Source: Pseudonocardia bannensis (GTDB lineage: Bacteria > Actinomycetota > Actinomycetes > Mycobacteriales > Pseudonocardiaceae). From it: a stretch of 32,879 nt of DNA. The notes below the pieces were generated by a model. The model was given only the letters and a program-made list of their open reading frames with translations. It had not been told where the DNA came from and did not search any database. Shown one piece after another: positions 8,919 through 16,953 of this stretch (the stretch's first letter is position 1; each line of letters starts with the position of its first letter). Position numbers and translations under genes: made by a program. The stretch lies in the NCBI RefSeq assembly GCF_012911875.1, contig NZ_JAAXKZ010000061.1:1-32879 (forward strand). The letters run 5' to 3'.

Positions 8919-8944
8919 CTTGGGTGATTGGTTTCTCACCCAAG
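8919..8944. terminator. 9-bp perfect hairpin between phzF-like gene and the lyase gene
   Basis: CTTGGGTGA at 8919-8927 pairs with TCACCCAAG at 8936-8944 around an 8-nt loop. It lies 27 bp beyond the stop of the PhzF-like gene and 69 bp before the lyase start, both on the minus strand. No T-run follows, which is usual for high-GC terminators. It could equally be an operator for the lyase-dehydrogenase pair. Confidence 0.5.
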
Positions 8945-8970
8945 CGAGGTGAGCGGTTGTTACCGATGGG

Positions 8971-9861
8971 TCACCCCGTGGTCGTCTCCGGCCCCGGGGT
9001 CGCCACCAGCTCGCCGCGGGCGACCGCAGCCACCCCGCCCCCGACCGACGTCTCCACTGCCGCCCCACCGCGGGCGCTCACCTGCACCTCCAGCCGCGAC
9101 GGCCGCCCGATCTCGGCCCCCTGGGCGATCGTGAACGCGGACTCGCCCTCCGGCGCCAGCAGCCCCCGGTCGACGAGGTACACCCCGAGCGCGACCGCCG
9201 CCGAGCCGGTCGCCGGGTCCTCGGGAACGCCGCTGCCGGGCGCGAACATGCGCAGGTGGACGTTCTCCGCCCGCTGGTCGACGCTGAACACCACCACCCC
9301 GGTCAGGCCCGCCGCGAGGTTGCGGACCGCGGCGGCGTCGCACTCCGCGCGCGCGACGGCCTCGGGCCGCACCGGCAGGAAGACGTACGGGACACCGGCC
9401 CCGGCGATCCCGGGTGCCGCGGCGCCGTCCACGTCGTCGGGTGACAGCCCCACCGCGACCGCGAGCAGGGCCGCGTCGACGTCCTGCCCGACCTCCGGGG
9501 CGCCGCCGGACACCCGGGCGCCCGCCGCGTCGACCCGCACCGGGAGCAGCCCGGCACCGCACTCCTGCACGACGTCACCGGTGCCGATCACGCCGTCCCT
9601 CGCGAGCACCCAGGCCGCGCCGACGCTGGGATGTCCGGCGAAGGGCAGCTCGAGCGCCGGGGTGAAGATGCGCAGCCGGTAGTCCGCACCCGGCTGCGTC
9701 GGCGGCAGCGGGAACGCGGTCTCGGACAGGTGGAACTCGGCGGCGATCGACTGCAGGGCCGCGGTGTCCAGGTCCTCGGCGCCGTGCACGACGGCGAGCT
9801 GGTTACCGGCGAAGGCCCGGTCGGTGAACACGTCGACCACGTCGTAGCGCAGGTTCGTCAC
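8971..9861 (-). CDS. PhzF-family isomerase/epimerase-like protein
   Basis: This 296-residue protein has the diaminopimelate-epimerase-like double fold of the PhzF family. Marks: the DVFTDRAFAGNQLAVV opening, the LSETAF motif with the conserved acidic residue Glu47 that serves as general acid/base in PhzF, FTPALELPFAGHPSVGAA, and DPATGSAAVALG in the second half. Family members isomerise or epimerise small acids, but most chromosomal copies have no known substrate, and this one is not in a phenazine cluster. The start is GTG at 9861, and it diverges from the MgtE-N/CBS gene with only 61 bp between starts. Confidence 0.88.
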   Translation of the reverse strand: MTNLRYDVVDVFTDRAFAGNQLAVVHGAEDLDTAALQSIAAEFHLSETAFPLPPTQPGADYRLRIFTPALELPFAGHPSVGAAWVLARDGVIGTGDVVQECGAGLLPVRVDAAGARVSGGAPEVGQDVDAALLAVAVGLSPDDVDGAAAPGIAGAGVPYVFLPVRPEAVARAECDAAAVRNLAAGLTGVVVFSVDQRAENVHLRMFAPGSGVPEDPATGSAAVALGVYLVDRGLLAPEGESAFTIAQGAEIGRPSRLEVQVSARGGAAVETSVGGGVAAVARGELVATPGPETTTG

Positions 9862-9910
9862 ATCCGAAGACCCTAGGGTGACCAGCGCAGACGCGTACCG
9901 GCGGCGGTTC

Positions 9911-9916
9911 TACGCT
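9911..9916 (+). promoter_or_regulatory. Probable leaderless -10 element of the MgtE-N/CBS gene
   Basis: TACGCT fits the actinobacterial TAnnnT -10 pattern and ends 6 nt before ATG 9923, so transcription should begin at or next to the start codon. No ribosome site precedes that ATG. The -35 region is weak. Confidence 0.5.
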
Positions 9917-9922
9917 GGGAGC

Positions 9923-11227
9923 ATGGGCGCGGCGCGGGTGTTCGTGGCACGGATGGCGGGCCTCGCCGTCTTCGGTCCCGACGGCGAGCGCATCGGCAGG
10001 GTGCGTGACGTCGTCGTCTCGCTGCGCGTCGACCCCAGCCCGCCCCGGGTGCTCGGGCTCGTCGTCGAGCTGGCCACCCGGCGCCGGATCTTCGTGCCGA
10101 TGCTGCGGGTCACCTCCGTCGACCCGACCGCCATCACCCTGTCGACCGGGTCGGTGAGCCTGCGCAAGTTCCACCAGCGGCCGAACGAGGCGCTGGTGAT
10201 CGGTCAGATCCTCGACGCCCCGGTCAGGATGCTGGACTCGGGCGAGGAGGCCGTGGTCGTCGACGCCTCGATCGAGCCGACACGCTCGCGGGACTGGGTG
10301 GTCGAACGGCTCGCGGTCCGGCCCCGGCGCACCCGGCTCACCCGGCGCAGCCAGGTCAACGTGGTGCCCTGGAGAGCCGTATCCGGCCTGACGCTGTCGG
10401 ACCGTCAAGGCACCGAGGGGCTGCTCTCGGTGTTCGAGACGATGCGCCCCGCCGACGTCGCCGCCGCCCTGTCCGACCTGCCCGCCAAGCGCCAGCACGA
10501 GGTCGTCGACGCACTCGACGACGAACGGCTGGCCGACGTCTTCGAGGAGATGTCGGAGTCCGACCAGCGCACCCTGCTGGCCCACCTGCACTCCGAACGG
10601 GCCGCGGACGTGCTGGAGGCGATGTCCCCCGACGACGCGGCGGACCTGCTCGGCGAACTGCCCGACGACGAGTCCGACCGGCTGCTCGCGCTGATGGAGC
10701 CCGAGGAATCGGCCCCGGTCCGGCGCCTGCTGCGCTACTCCTCGGACACCGCGGGCGGCCTGATGACGCCGGAGCCGATCATCCTGCGGCCCGACGCGAC
10801 GGTCGCCGAGGCGCTCGCGCGCATCGCGAACCCCGACATCCCGCCGGCCCTGGCCAGCATGGTCTTCGTCTGCCGGCCCCCGTCGGAGACCCCGACCGGC
10901 CGCTACCTCGGCTGCGTACACGCCCAGCGGCTGCTGCGCGAGGCGCCGTTCGAGCTGGTCGCCGGCATCGTCGACAGCGAGCTCGCACGGCTCACCCCGG
11001 ACGCCACCCTCGAGGAGATCACCCGGTACTTCGCGGCGTACAACCTCGTGGCCGGTCCGGTGGTGGACGCCGAGGACCACCTGCTCGGCGCGGTGACGGT
11101 CGACGACGTGCTCGACCACCTGCTGCCGGAGGGCTGGCGCGACGAGATGACCGAACCGAGCGAGGGCTTCGTCGGCGGTCAGGACACTGCGAAGAGCGGG
11201 ATGGCCAGGGGGGTCGACCATGCCTGA
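9923..11227 (+). CDS. PRC-barrel / MgtE N-domain / CBS-pair protein (Rv1232c-like)
   Basis: This 434-residue soluble protein has a PRC-barrel-like N-terminus (about 1-90, with VFGPDGERIGRVRDVVV). An MgtE intracellular N domain follows at about 165-275, made of helical repeats such as MRPADVAAALSDLP and MSPDDAADLLGELP. A CBS pair occupies about 280-415, opening with GGLMTPEPIILRPDATVAEAL. It lacks the MgtE membrane channel, so it is not a transporter itself; sensing Mg2+ or nucleotides is a guess. Length matches Rv1232c. I chose ATG 9923 over the frame's first start at 9878 because a -10 box sits 6 nt before it and the longer N-terminus runs toward the divergent gene. The 3' end overlaps the next gene by 8 bp. 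Confidence 0.85.
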   Translation: MGAARVFVARMAGLAVFGPDGERIGRVRDVVVSLRVDPSPPRVLGLVVELATRRRIFVPMLRVTSVDPTAITLSTGSVSLRKFHQRPNEALVIGQILDAPVRMLDSGEEAVVVDASIEPTRSRDWVVERLAVRPRRTRLTRRSQVNVVPWRAVSGLTLSDRQGTEGLLSVFETMRPADVAAALSDLPAKRQHEVVDALDDERLADVFEEMSESDQRTLLAHLHSERAADVLEAMSPDDAADLLGELPDDESDRLLALMEPEESAPVRRLLRYSSDTAGGLMTPEPIILRPDATVAEALARIANPDIPPALASMVFVCRPPSETPTGRYLGCVHAQRLLREAPFELVAGIVDSELARLTPDATLEEITRYFAAYNLVAGPVVDAEDHLLGAVTVDDVLDHLLPEGWRDEMTEPSEGFVGGQDTAKSGMARGVDHA

Positions 11228-11858
11228 GCCGTACTCGAACCGGCGCCTGGATCAGCCTCTGGTCGGCCGCCGGCGCTTCGAGGTCGATCCGGACGGCTTC
11301 GCCCGGATCTCCGAACGGATCGCCCGCTTCCTCGGCACCGGCCGGTTCCTGGCCATCCAGACGGTCATCGTCGTCATCTGGATCACACTCAACCTGTTCG
11401 CCGTGCAGATGCAGTGGGACCCCTACCCGTTCATCCTGCTGAACCTGGCGTTCTCCACCCAGGCCGCGTACGCCGCGCCACTGATCCTGCTGGCCCAGAA
11501 CCGGCAGGACGACCGGGACCGGGTCGCGCTCGAGGAGGACCGGACCCGCGCGGCGCGCACCAAGGCCGACACCGAGTACCTCGCCCGCGAGCTGGCCGCG
11601 CTGCGGCTGGCGATGGGCGAGGTCGCCACCCGCGACTACCTGCGCGGGGAGCTCGACAAGCTCGCCGACCGGATCGACCGCAGCAGCCGGGACGGCAGAG
11701 ACGGCAGAGACAGCAGGGACGGCCGGGACAGCCGGGACAGCCGGGACAGCCGGGACAGCCGGGACAGCAGGGACAGCTGGGACAGCCGGGACAGCCGGGA
11801 CACCGCCGACGGCGACGGGCGGACGCGCAGCAAGGTCAGCCGGCAAGCCGGCGACTGA
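11220..11858 (+). CDS. DUF1003 membrane protein with Asp-Ser-Arg repeat tail (Rv1231c-like)
   Basis: This 212-residue protein begins 8 bp inside the preceding gene, so the two are coupled. The DUF1003 core has two membrane helices at about 42-62 (FLAIQTVIVVIWITLNLFAV) and 69-92, and the signature PYPFILLNLAFSTQAAYAAP. An acidic and basic helix follows. The C-terminus (about 158-193) is a run of twelve three-residue units DSR/DGR/DSW produced by a 9-bp DNA repeat, then an Arg/Lys-rich end. The tail is unlikely to fold, and copy number could vary between strains. The gene ends by overlapping the convergent MarR gene by 23 bp. Function is unknown; DUF1003 proteins are small membrane proteins conserved in actinobacteria. 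Confidence 0.87.
   Translation: MPEPYSNRRLDQPLVGRRRFEVDPDGFARISERIARFLGTGRFLAIQTVIVVIWITLNLFAVQMQWDPYPFILLNLAFSTQAAYAAPLILLAQNRQDDRDRVALEEDRTRAARTKADTEYLARELAALRLAMGEVATRDYLRGELDKLADRIDRSSRDGRDGRDSRDGRDSRDSRDSRDSRDSRDSWDSRDSRDTADGDGRTRSKVSRQAGD
11691..11798 (+). repeat. Twelve 9-bp tandem repeats coding Asp-Ser-Arg
   Basis: Unit GACAGCCGG (variants GACGGCAGA, GACAGCAGG, GACGGCCGG, GACAGCTGG) repeats twelve times in frame inside the DUF1003 gene. The middle five to six units are nearly identical, which suggests recent slippage. Because the unit is a multiple of three, copy changes keep the frame. Confidence 0.95.
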
Positions 11859-12357
11859 TCCGCTCCAGGGTGGCCAGGTCGTCCGGCTCCAGCCGGACCG
11901 CGAAGTGCCGGAGCACCCCGAGCAGGTGCGTCCGCGACGCCGTGCGCAGCCGGTCCAGCCCGGCGTCGGTGAGGCGCGCCGCGACACCGCGGCCGTCGGA
12001 CTCGACCCGCAGGCGCTTGACGAGGCCGGCCCGCTCCAGTCGGTCGACGAGCCGGGTCACCCCGGAGCGCGACAGCAGCACGGCGTCGGCGAGCTCGGTC
12101 ATCCGCAGCCGGCGATCCGGCGCCTCGGCGAGCTGGACGAGCACGTCGTAGGACGCCAGCGACAGCCGCTGCTCGGCCACGAGCTCGGATTCCAGGGTCC
12201 GGGTGATGGTGGCGTGCGCGCGCAGGAACGCCCGCCAGGAGGCGAGCTCGTCCGGCGTGGGAACGGCCCGTCGCGGCGCCGGCCGTTCCTCCGGTCCCTC
12301 GTCGTCGGGCCGCCCGTCCGGCGTGGCGACCGGCCGGGTATCGGCGATGTCCGTCAC
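11836..12357 (-). CDS. MarR-family transcriptional regulator
   Basis: This 173-residue protein has a disordered Pro/Arg/Asp-rich N-terminus (1-35) followed by a MarR winged helix. The recognition region is at about 84-120 (RMTELADAVLLSRSGVTRLVDRLERAGL), then the wing RVESDGRGVAARLT with the conserved Asp-Gly-Arg turn, and a C-terminal dimerisation helix. The start is GTG at 12357, which follows a TAGCAT -10 by 8 nt on the minus strand, so the mRNA is probably leaderless. It is divergent from mrp, and the two starts are 117 bp apart. Its ligand and targets cannot be told; the divergent mrp or itself are the obvious candidates. Confidence 0.88.
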   Translation of the reverse strand: MTDIADTRPVATPDGRPDDEGPEERPAPRRAVPTPDELASWRAFLRAHATITRTLESELVAEQRLSLASYDVLVQLAEAPDRRLRMTELADAVLLSRSGVTRLVDRLERAGLVKRLRVESDGRGVAARLTDAGLDRLRTASRTHLLGVLRHFAVRLEPDDLATLERISRRLAG

Positions 12358-12365
12358 GTCTGAAG

Positions 12366-12371
12366 ATGCTA
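12366..12371 (-). promoter_or_regulatory. Probable -10 element of the MarR gene
   Basis: Read on the minus strand this is TAGCAT, 8 nt before the GTG start at 12357, again pointing to a leaderless or nearly leaderless transcript. A second TAGCAT on the + strand at 12399-12404 could serve mrp. Confidence 0.45.
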
Positions 12372-12474
12372 CGGCGCGGGGCCGGTCAGAGGCGGACGTA
12401 GCATGGGCGGCGAGTCGCCGCGGCCCAGCGCTGCGGGCCGCAGATGTCGCAGGGAAGGTCCAGCGGAGAACCTG

Positions 12475-13629
12475 ATGTCCGTCATCGGAAACGCACAAGC
12501 CGACACCATCGAGCAGGCCGTCCGGGCCGCTCTGACCAAGGTCGAGGACCCGGAGATCCACAAGCCGATCACCGAGCTCGGCATGGTGAAGGGTGTCGCG
12601 GTGTCGCCGGACGGCATGGCACACGTCGGCGTCTACCTCACCGTCGCGGGCTGCCCGATGCGGGAGACGATCACCTCGCGGGTCACCGCCGCGGTCTCGG
12701 CGGTACCGGGTGTGCGCGAGGTCCAGGTCGAGCTGGACGTGATGAGCGACGAGCAGCGCACCGCGCTGCGGCGTTCGCTGCGCGGCGACGCCGACGAGCC
12801 CGTGATCCCGTTCGCCCAGCCCGGCTCGCTGACCAGGGTCTACTGCGTCGCGTCCGGAAAGGGCGGGGTCGGCAAGTCCTCGGTCACGGTGAACCTGGCC
12901 GCCGCGATGGCGGCCCGCGGCCTGTCCGTGGGCGTGGTCGACGCCGACATCTACGGGCACTCGGTGCCGCGGATGCTCGGCACCACGGCGCGGCCCACCA
13001 AGGTCGAGAACATGATCATGCCGCCGCAGGCGCACGACGTGAAGGTCATCTCGATCGGCATGTTCGTCGAGGGCAACACGCCGGTGGTCTGGCGCGGGCC
13101 GATGCTGCACCGGGCGCTGCAGCAGTTCCTGTCCGACGTGTTCTGGGGCGATCTCGACGTCCTGCTGCTCGACCTGCCCCCGGGCACCGGCGACATCGCG
13201 ATCTCCACCGCGCAGCTCATCCCGAACGCCGAGCTGTTGGTCGTCACCACCCCGCAGCAGGCCGCCGCGGAGGTGGCCGAGCGGGCCGGGTCGATCGCGC
13301 TGCAGACGCGGCAGCGGCTGGCCGGCGTCGTGGAGAACATGTCCTGGATGGAGATGCCCGACGGCTCCCGCGTGGAGGTCTTCGGGTCCGGCGGCGGGCA
13401 GACCGTGGCCGACTCGCTGACCCAGTCGCTCGGGGCGCCGGTGCCGCTGCTCGGTCAGATCCCGCTGGAGACGCGGCTGCGCGAGTGCGGCGACACGGGC
13501 ACCCCGATCGTGCTGGCCGACCCGGAGTCGGCGTCGGCCAAGGCGCTGCGTTCCGTGGCCGACAGGCTGAGCACCCGCGCCCGGGGCCTGGCCGGCATGT
13601 CGCTGAACATCTCCCCGGTCCGCAAGTAG
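12475..13629 (+). CDS. mrp: Mrp/ApbC-type iron-sulfur carrier P-loop ATPase
   Basis: This 384-residue cytosolic protein has an N-terminal MIP18/DUF59 domain at about 10-95 (VEDPEIHKPITELGMV, then GCPMRETI). The Mrp/NBP35 P-loop domain starts at about 121, with the deviant Walker A GKGGVGKS (128-135) and DVLLLDLPPGTGD. The family delivers Fe-S clusters to apoproteins. The usual CxxC that bridges a cluster between subunits is absent: where it is expected, the sequence reads ENMSWMEMPDGS. M. tuberculosis Rv1229c, as I recall it, also lacks this pair, so it looks lineage-specific. ATG 12475 has GGAGAA 6 nt upstream; the frame's earlier ATG at 12403 has none. Confidence 0.92.
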   Translation: MSVIGNAQADTIEQAVRAALTKVEDPEIHKPITELGMVKGVAVSPDGMAHVGVYLTVAGCPMRETITSRVTAAVSAVPGVREVQVELDVMSDEQRTALRRSLRGDADEPVIPFAQPGSLTRVYCVASGKGGVGKSSVTVNLAAAMAARGLSVGVVDADIYGHSVPRMLGTTARPTKVENMIMPPQAHDVKVISIGMFVEGNTPVVWRGPMLHRALQQFLSDVFWGDLDVLLLDLPPGTGDIAISTAQLIPNAELLVVTTPQQAAAEVAERAGSIALQTRQRLAGVVENMSWMEMPDGSRVEVFGSGGGQTVADSLTQSLGAPVPLLGQIPLETRLRECGDTGTPIVLADPESASAKALRSVADRLSTRARGLAGMSLNISPVRK

Positions 13630-13639
13630 CCCCCGCTCA

Positions 13640-13680
13640 CCACGAACGACCCTTTCGTTCGAGCCTATGTCCGTTCGTGG
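13640..13680. terminator. Bidirectional hairpin between mrp and the aminotransferase gene
   Basis: CCACGAACG at 13640-13648 pairs with CGTTCGTGG at 13672-13680. A smaller alternative stem, CGAACGA (13643-13649) with TCGTTCG (13655-13661), lies inside. The genes converge here with 72 bp between stops, so a shared terminator is the natural reading. It also marks the left edge of the accessory cluster. Confidence 0.65.
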
Positions 13681-13701
13681 CGTTCCGGGGCGTGGGTGGG
13701 A

Positions 13702-14958
13702 TCAGAGGGTCGCGTCGGTCACGGCCTTGGCCCACAGTCCGACGCCCTCGTCGACCTGCTCCGCCGTGACGATGAGCGGCGGGATCATCCGGACGACGTT
13801 GCCGTATGCGCCGCAGGTCAGCAGCAGTAGGCCGTGGGCGGCCGCGGCGGCGTGGGCCCGGGCGGCGGCCTGCGGATCGGGCCGACCGTCGGCGGTCGTG
13901 AACTCGTTGCCGACCATCAGTCCCAGCCCCCGGACGTCGGCGATTCCGGGATGGTCGGCGGCGACCCCGCGCAGGCCCTCGAGCAGTCGCCGGCCCTGCT
14001 CCGCGGCGTTGGCGACGAGGCCCTCGGACTCGATGACGTCGAGCGTGGCGAGCGCCGCGGCGCACGACACCGCGTTGCCGCCGTAGGTGCCGCCCTGCGA
14101 TCCCGGCTTCGCCTTCGCCATCAGCTCGGTGGGGGCTGCGATCGCCGAGAGCGGGAACCCGCTGGCCAGGCCCTTGGCCGTGATCAGGATGTCGGGCGTC
14201 ACCGCGGCCGCGTGCTGGTGGCCCCAGAACCGCCCGGTCCGTCCGAAGCCGGTCTGCACCTCGTCGACGATCAGCAGGATGCCGTGCGCGTCGGCGCGCT
14301 CGCGCAGTCCCGCCAGGAACGCCGGCGGGGTGGGGACGTATCCGCCCTCGCCGAGCACCGGCTCGATGAGGAAGGCCGCGACGTCGCCCGCCGGAGCGGT
14401 GGTGACGAGCTGGCGGTCGAGCTCGGTCAGGGCGAACCGGACGGCTTCCTCCTCCGACCACCCGTAGCGGAACGCGTACGGGAACGGCGCGAACGCGACA
14501 CCGCCCATCATCGGCCCGATCCCGGCCCGGATCTTCGCCCCGGAGGTGGTCAGCGCCGCGGCGCCCATCGTGCGGCCGTGGAAGCCGCCGTCGAACGCGA
14601 CGATCAGCTGCCGTCCGGTGGCGTGCCGGGCCAGCCGGACCGACGCCTCGACCGCCTCGCTGCCGGAGTTCAGGTAGAAGACGCTGTCGAGCCCCGCGGG
14701 CAGCACGTCACCGAGCCGTTCGGTCAGGCGCAGCAGCGGCTGGTGCATCACCGTCGTGTACTGGCCGTGGATGAGCGTGCCGGCCTGTTCCCGCGCGGCG
14801 GCCACGACCTTCGGATGACAGTGCCCGGTGCTCGTGACGCCGATCCCGGCGGTGAAGTCCAGGTACCGGCGGCCCTCGGTGTCGTAGAGGTACACGCCCT
14901 CGCCGCGGGCGACCAGGACCGGCGTGGCCTGCTTCAGAACCGGGGACAACTGTGCCAT
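13702..14958 (-). CDS. Class III PLP aminotransferase, GabT/ornithine-type
   Basis: This 418-residue fold-type I aminotransferase moves the distal (omega) amino group of an amino acid to a keto acid. Visible: DFTAGIGVTSTGHCHPKV near 34-51, phosphate-binding NSGSEAVEA (97-105), FHGRTMGA, the IEPVLGEGGY segment, DEVQTGFGRTG (232-242) and the PLP lysine Lys262 in ITAKGLASGFPL. The substrate could be 4-aminobutyrate, 2,4-diaminobutyrate, beta-alanine or similar; sequence reading cannot decide. ATG 14958 is preceded by GGGAG. A GntR-type palindrome lies 41-64 bp upstream, placing it in the regulon of the FCD regulator at 16187-16909. Confidence 0.9.
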   Translation of the reverse strand: MAQLSPVLKQATPVLVARGEGVYLYDTEGRRYLDFTAGIGVTSTGHCHPKVVAAAREQAGTLIHGQYTTVMHQPLLRLTERLGDVLPAGLDSVFYLNSGSEAVEASVRLARHATGRQLIVAFDGGFHGRTMGAAALTTSGAKIRAGIGPMMGGVAFAPFPYAFRYGWSEEEAVRFALTELDRQLVTTAPAGDVAAFLIEPVLGEGGYVPTPPAFLAGLRERADAHGILLIVDEVQTGFGRTGRFWGHQHAAAVTPDILITAKGLASGFPLSAIAAPTELMAKAKPGSQGGTYGGNAVSCAAALATLDVIESEGLVANAAEQGRRLLEGLRGVAADHPGIADVRGLGLMVGNEFTTADGRPDPQAAARAHAAAAAHGLLLLTCGAYGNVVRMIPPLIVTAEQVDEGVGLWAKAVTDATL

Positions 14959-14998
14959 GCGCGTGCTCCCAGGATCGGGGGTCGTCGAACGGGCTCAC

Positions 14999-15022
14999 AG
15001 ATTGTCAACTTGTCGACAATCT
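14999..15022. promoter_or_regulatory. GntR/FCD operator copy 1, upstream of aminotransferase
   Basis: AGATTGTC (14999-15006) and GACAATCT (15015-15022) form a perfect 8-bp inverted repeat. Inside it is the perfect palindrome TTGTCGACAA (15010-15019), the same core found at 17727-17736 and 19124-19133. It lies 41 bp before the aminotransferase start. I could not assign a clear -35/-10 pair here. Confidence 0.75.
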
Positions 15023-15166
15023 GCATCGATCGAACCATGCGCCCTCCGGCGCGGCAAGGGGTCACTCGCTGCCGATGACCGACCCGGCCCCATCAGGACC
15101 GCCTGGGCTCTTCGACCACCTGCCGCTGCCGCCCCGGCCTCACCGGGCCACAGGCGATCGTCACGA

Positions 15167-16096
15167 TCAGGTCAGCAGGGCCACCACACCGATCATCACC
15201 GGCACGCTCAGTACCGTGGTCGTCAACGCCGCGTCCCGGGCGAGCACCACACCCTGGTCGAAGCGCACCGCGTAGCCGAACACGTTCTGCGCCGTGGGCA
15301 GCGCCGCACACACGACCACCGCGAGCAGCGCGTGCCCCTCCAGACCGAGCACCACCGCGCCGACCGACAGGGCCAGAGCCGGGTGCCCGACGCTCTTCAG
15401 CACGACGACCGACCACAGCGACGCCGCGGGCTCCCCCCTCCCGGGCCTCGCGGCACCGTTGAGGGAGATCCCGAACGCCAGCAGCATCGCCGGCACCGCG
15501 AGGTCCGCGATCAACTGCACCGGCGCGAGCAGCGTTTCCGGCGGCTGCCACCCGGAGATCGCCACGAACAGCCCCGCGAACGTCGCGAGGGCGATGGGGT
15601 TGCGCAGCGGAGCCGTCAGCGTGCGCGGCCAGGACGGCCGCTCACCCATCGACCGCTCGCCGAGAACGTCGAGGACCGTCGTGAAGACGGGGGTCAGCAC
15701 GGCGAGCTGGAACAGCAGCACCGGTGCGACCTCGGTGGCGTTGCCGAGCGCGTAGGTCGCGATCGGCAGGCCCAGGTTGCCCGCGTTGACGTAGCCGCTC
15801 GCCATCGCGCCGATCACCGTCTCCCCGGCGGGACGGCGTCGCAGCACCCCGATCGGCACGTAGAGCAGGCAGGCCAGCGAACTGGTCACGGCCGTGACGA
15901 CCAGCGCCTCGGAGAACACCGCCGGCACGTCGGCGCCGGCCAGGGTGACGAACAGCAGCGCGGGCGTGGCGACGAAGAACGCGGTGCGGGACAGGACCTC
16001 GGTGGCCGACGCCCCGAGCGTCCCCGAGCGGCCGATGACGTAGCCGACGCCGATGACCACGCCGATCACCAGGAAGCCCTCGACGACGCCGTTCAC
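15167..16096 (-). CDS. AEC-family permease (auxin efflux carrier / malate permease type)
   Basis: This 309-residue integral membrane protein has about ten helices in two five-helix halves separated by a polar linker near residues 140-160. Family marks are the NAGNLGLPIATYALG motif in the first half and the ALPTAQNVFGYAVRF motif in the second, both characteristic of AEC carriers. Bacterial AEC members move dicarboxylates such as malate or malonate, or other organic acids, which suits a cluster with racemase/isomerase and dehydrogenase genes. The start is GTG at 16096 with only a weak ribosome site. It is 90 bp downstream of gntR on the same strand, so it is probably part of the racemase-gntR transcript. 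Direction of transport is unknown. Confidence 0.88.
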   Translation of the reverse strand: MNGVVEGFLVIGVVIGVGYVIGRSGTLGASATEVLSRTAFFVATPALLFVTLAGADVPAVFSEALVVTAVTSSLACLLYVPIGVLRRRPAGETVIGAMASGYVNAGNLGLPIATYALGNATEVAPVLLFQLAVLTPVFTTVLDVLGERSMGERPSWPRTLTAPLRNPIALATFAGLFVAISGWQPPETLLAPVQLIADLAVPAMLLAFGISLNGAARPGRGEPAASLWSVVVLKSVGHPALALSVGAVVLGLEGHALLAVVVCAALPTAQNVFGYAVRFDQGVVLARDAALTTTVLSVPVMIGVVALLT

Positions 16097-16186
16097 TCCG
16101 CGGTCACGTCCACGCAGCGTACGGACGCGCCGACGGTCCCGCCGGGCCCAGACCCCGGCCCGAACGGTGTTATCCGCTCACCGGGG

Positions 16187-16909
16187 TCAGGCCGGGACCG
16201 CGGGAGGCGGCCCCAGGGGGAGCCCCGCGCCGGCCGGTCCACCCCCGGCCGGCCCGAGGATGCGGTCCACCGCGTCGGCCATGTGCGCTTCGAGGGTGGC
16301 GACCAGCCGGTCGGCGTCGCCGTCGTGCACGGCGTCGCGCAGCACCCGGTGCTCGACGAGCAGTTCCTCGGCGGGCGGCGCGGTCTGTTGCAGGGCGGCG
16401 AGGCACATCCGCGTCTCCACCAGCAGCGCGTCGGCCATCCGGCGCAGCCGCGGGCTCCCCGCGGCGGCCACCAGCTCGGCGTGGAAACCGTGGTCGGCGT
16501 CGGCCAGCGCGACCGCATCGCCCGCCGCCGCGGCGGCCTCCATCGCGGCCAGCGCCGCGGTCAGCCGCTCCGTGGCCGCGCTCCGGTCGCCGTCCAGGAT
16601 GAGCATTCCCGCAGCGCGCTCGACCGCCGTGCGCGCGAGGTACACGTCGCGGACGTCGGCGGCGTCGAGATCCCGGACGAACAGCCCCCGGTGCCGCTCG
16701 CTGCGGAGCAGCCCCTCGGCCACCAGCCGCTGCATCGCCTCCCGCAGCGGCCCACGGCTCACACCCAGCCGACCGGCCAGCTCGACCTCGCCCAGCTGGG
16801 TGCCGGGCGGGAAGGTGCCGCGCATGATGGCCTGACGGATCCGGTCGGCCACGATGGCCGCCGTGGAACGCCGGCTCACCGGCTCCAGATCGTGCAGGTC
16901 CAGGCCCAT
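16187..16909 (-). CDS. GntR-family regulator with FCD ligand domain
   Basis: This 240-residue repressor or activator has a winged helix at about 14-78 (IRQAIMRGTFPPGTQLGEVELAGRLGVSRGPLREAMQRL), followed by an all-helical FCD domain. Candidate metal/ligand residues of the FCD pocket are Asp139, His143, His187 and His209. FCD regulators bind organic acids and respond to pathway substrates. ATG 16909 is chosen because the frame upstream is a shadow of the racemase gene; GAGAGG lies close by. It follows racemase paralogue 1 by 44 bp. Three TTGTnGrCAA palindromes nearby match the kind of site this family binds. One precedes its own operon, so autoregulation is likely. Confidence 0.92.
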   Translation of the reverse strand: MGLDLHDLEPVSRRSTAAIVADRIRQAIMRGTFPPGTQLGEVELAGRLGVSRGPLREAMQRLVAEGLLRSERHRGLFVRDLDAADVRDVYLARTAVERAAGMLILDGDRSAATERLTAALAAMEAAAAAGDAVALADADHGFHAELVAAAGSPRLRRMADALLVETRMCLAALQQTAPPAEELLVEHRVLRDAVHDGDADRLVATLEAHMADAVDRILGPAGGGPAGAGLPLGPPPAVPA

Positions 16910-16953
16910 GCCCTCTCGTGCCCCTCTTCTCGTGTGCGGGTGCGCCCTGCACC

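Noticed and set aside
8851..8943. Longer N-terminus of the CoA lyase starting at 8943
   Set aside because: It runs through a hairpin and has no ribosome site. GTG 8850 has GAGGAG at 7 nt and begins at the expected place for the family.
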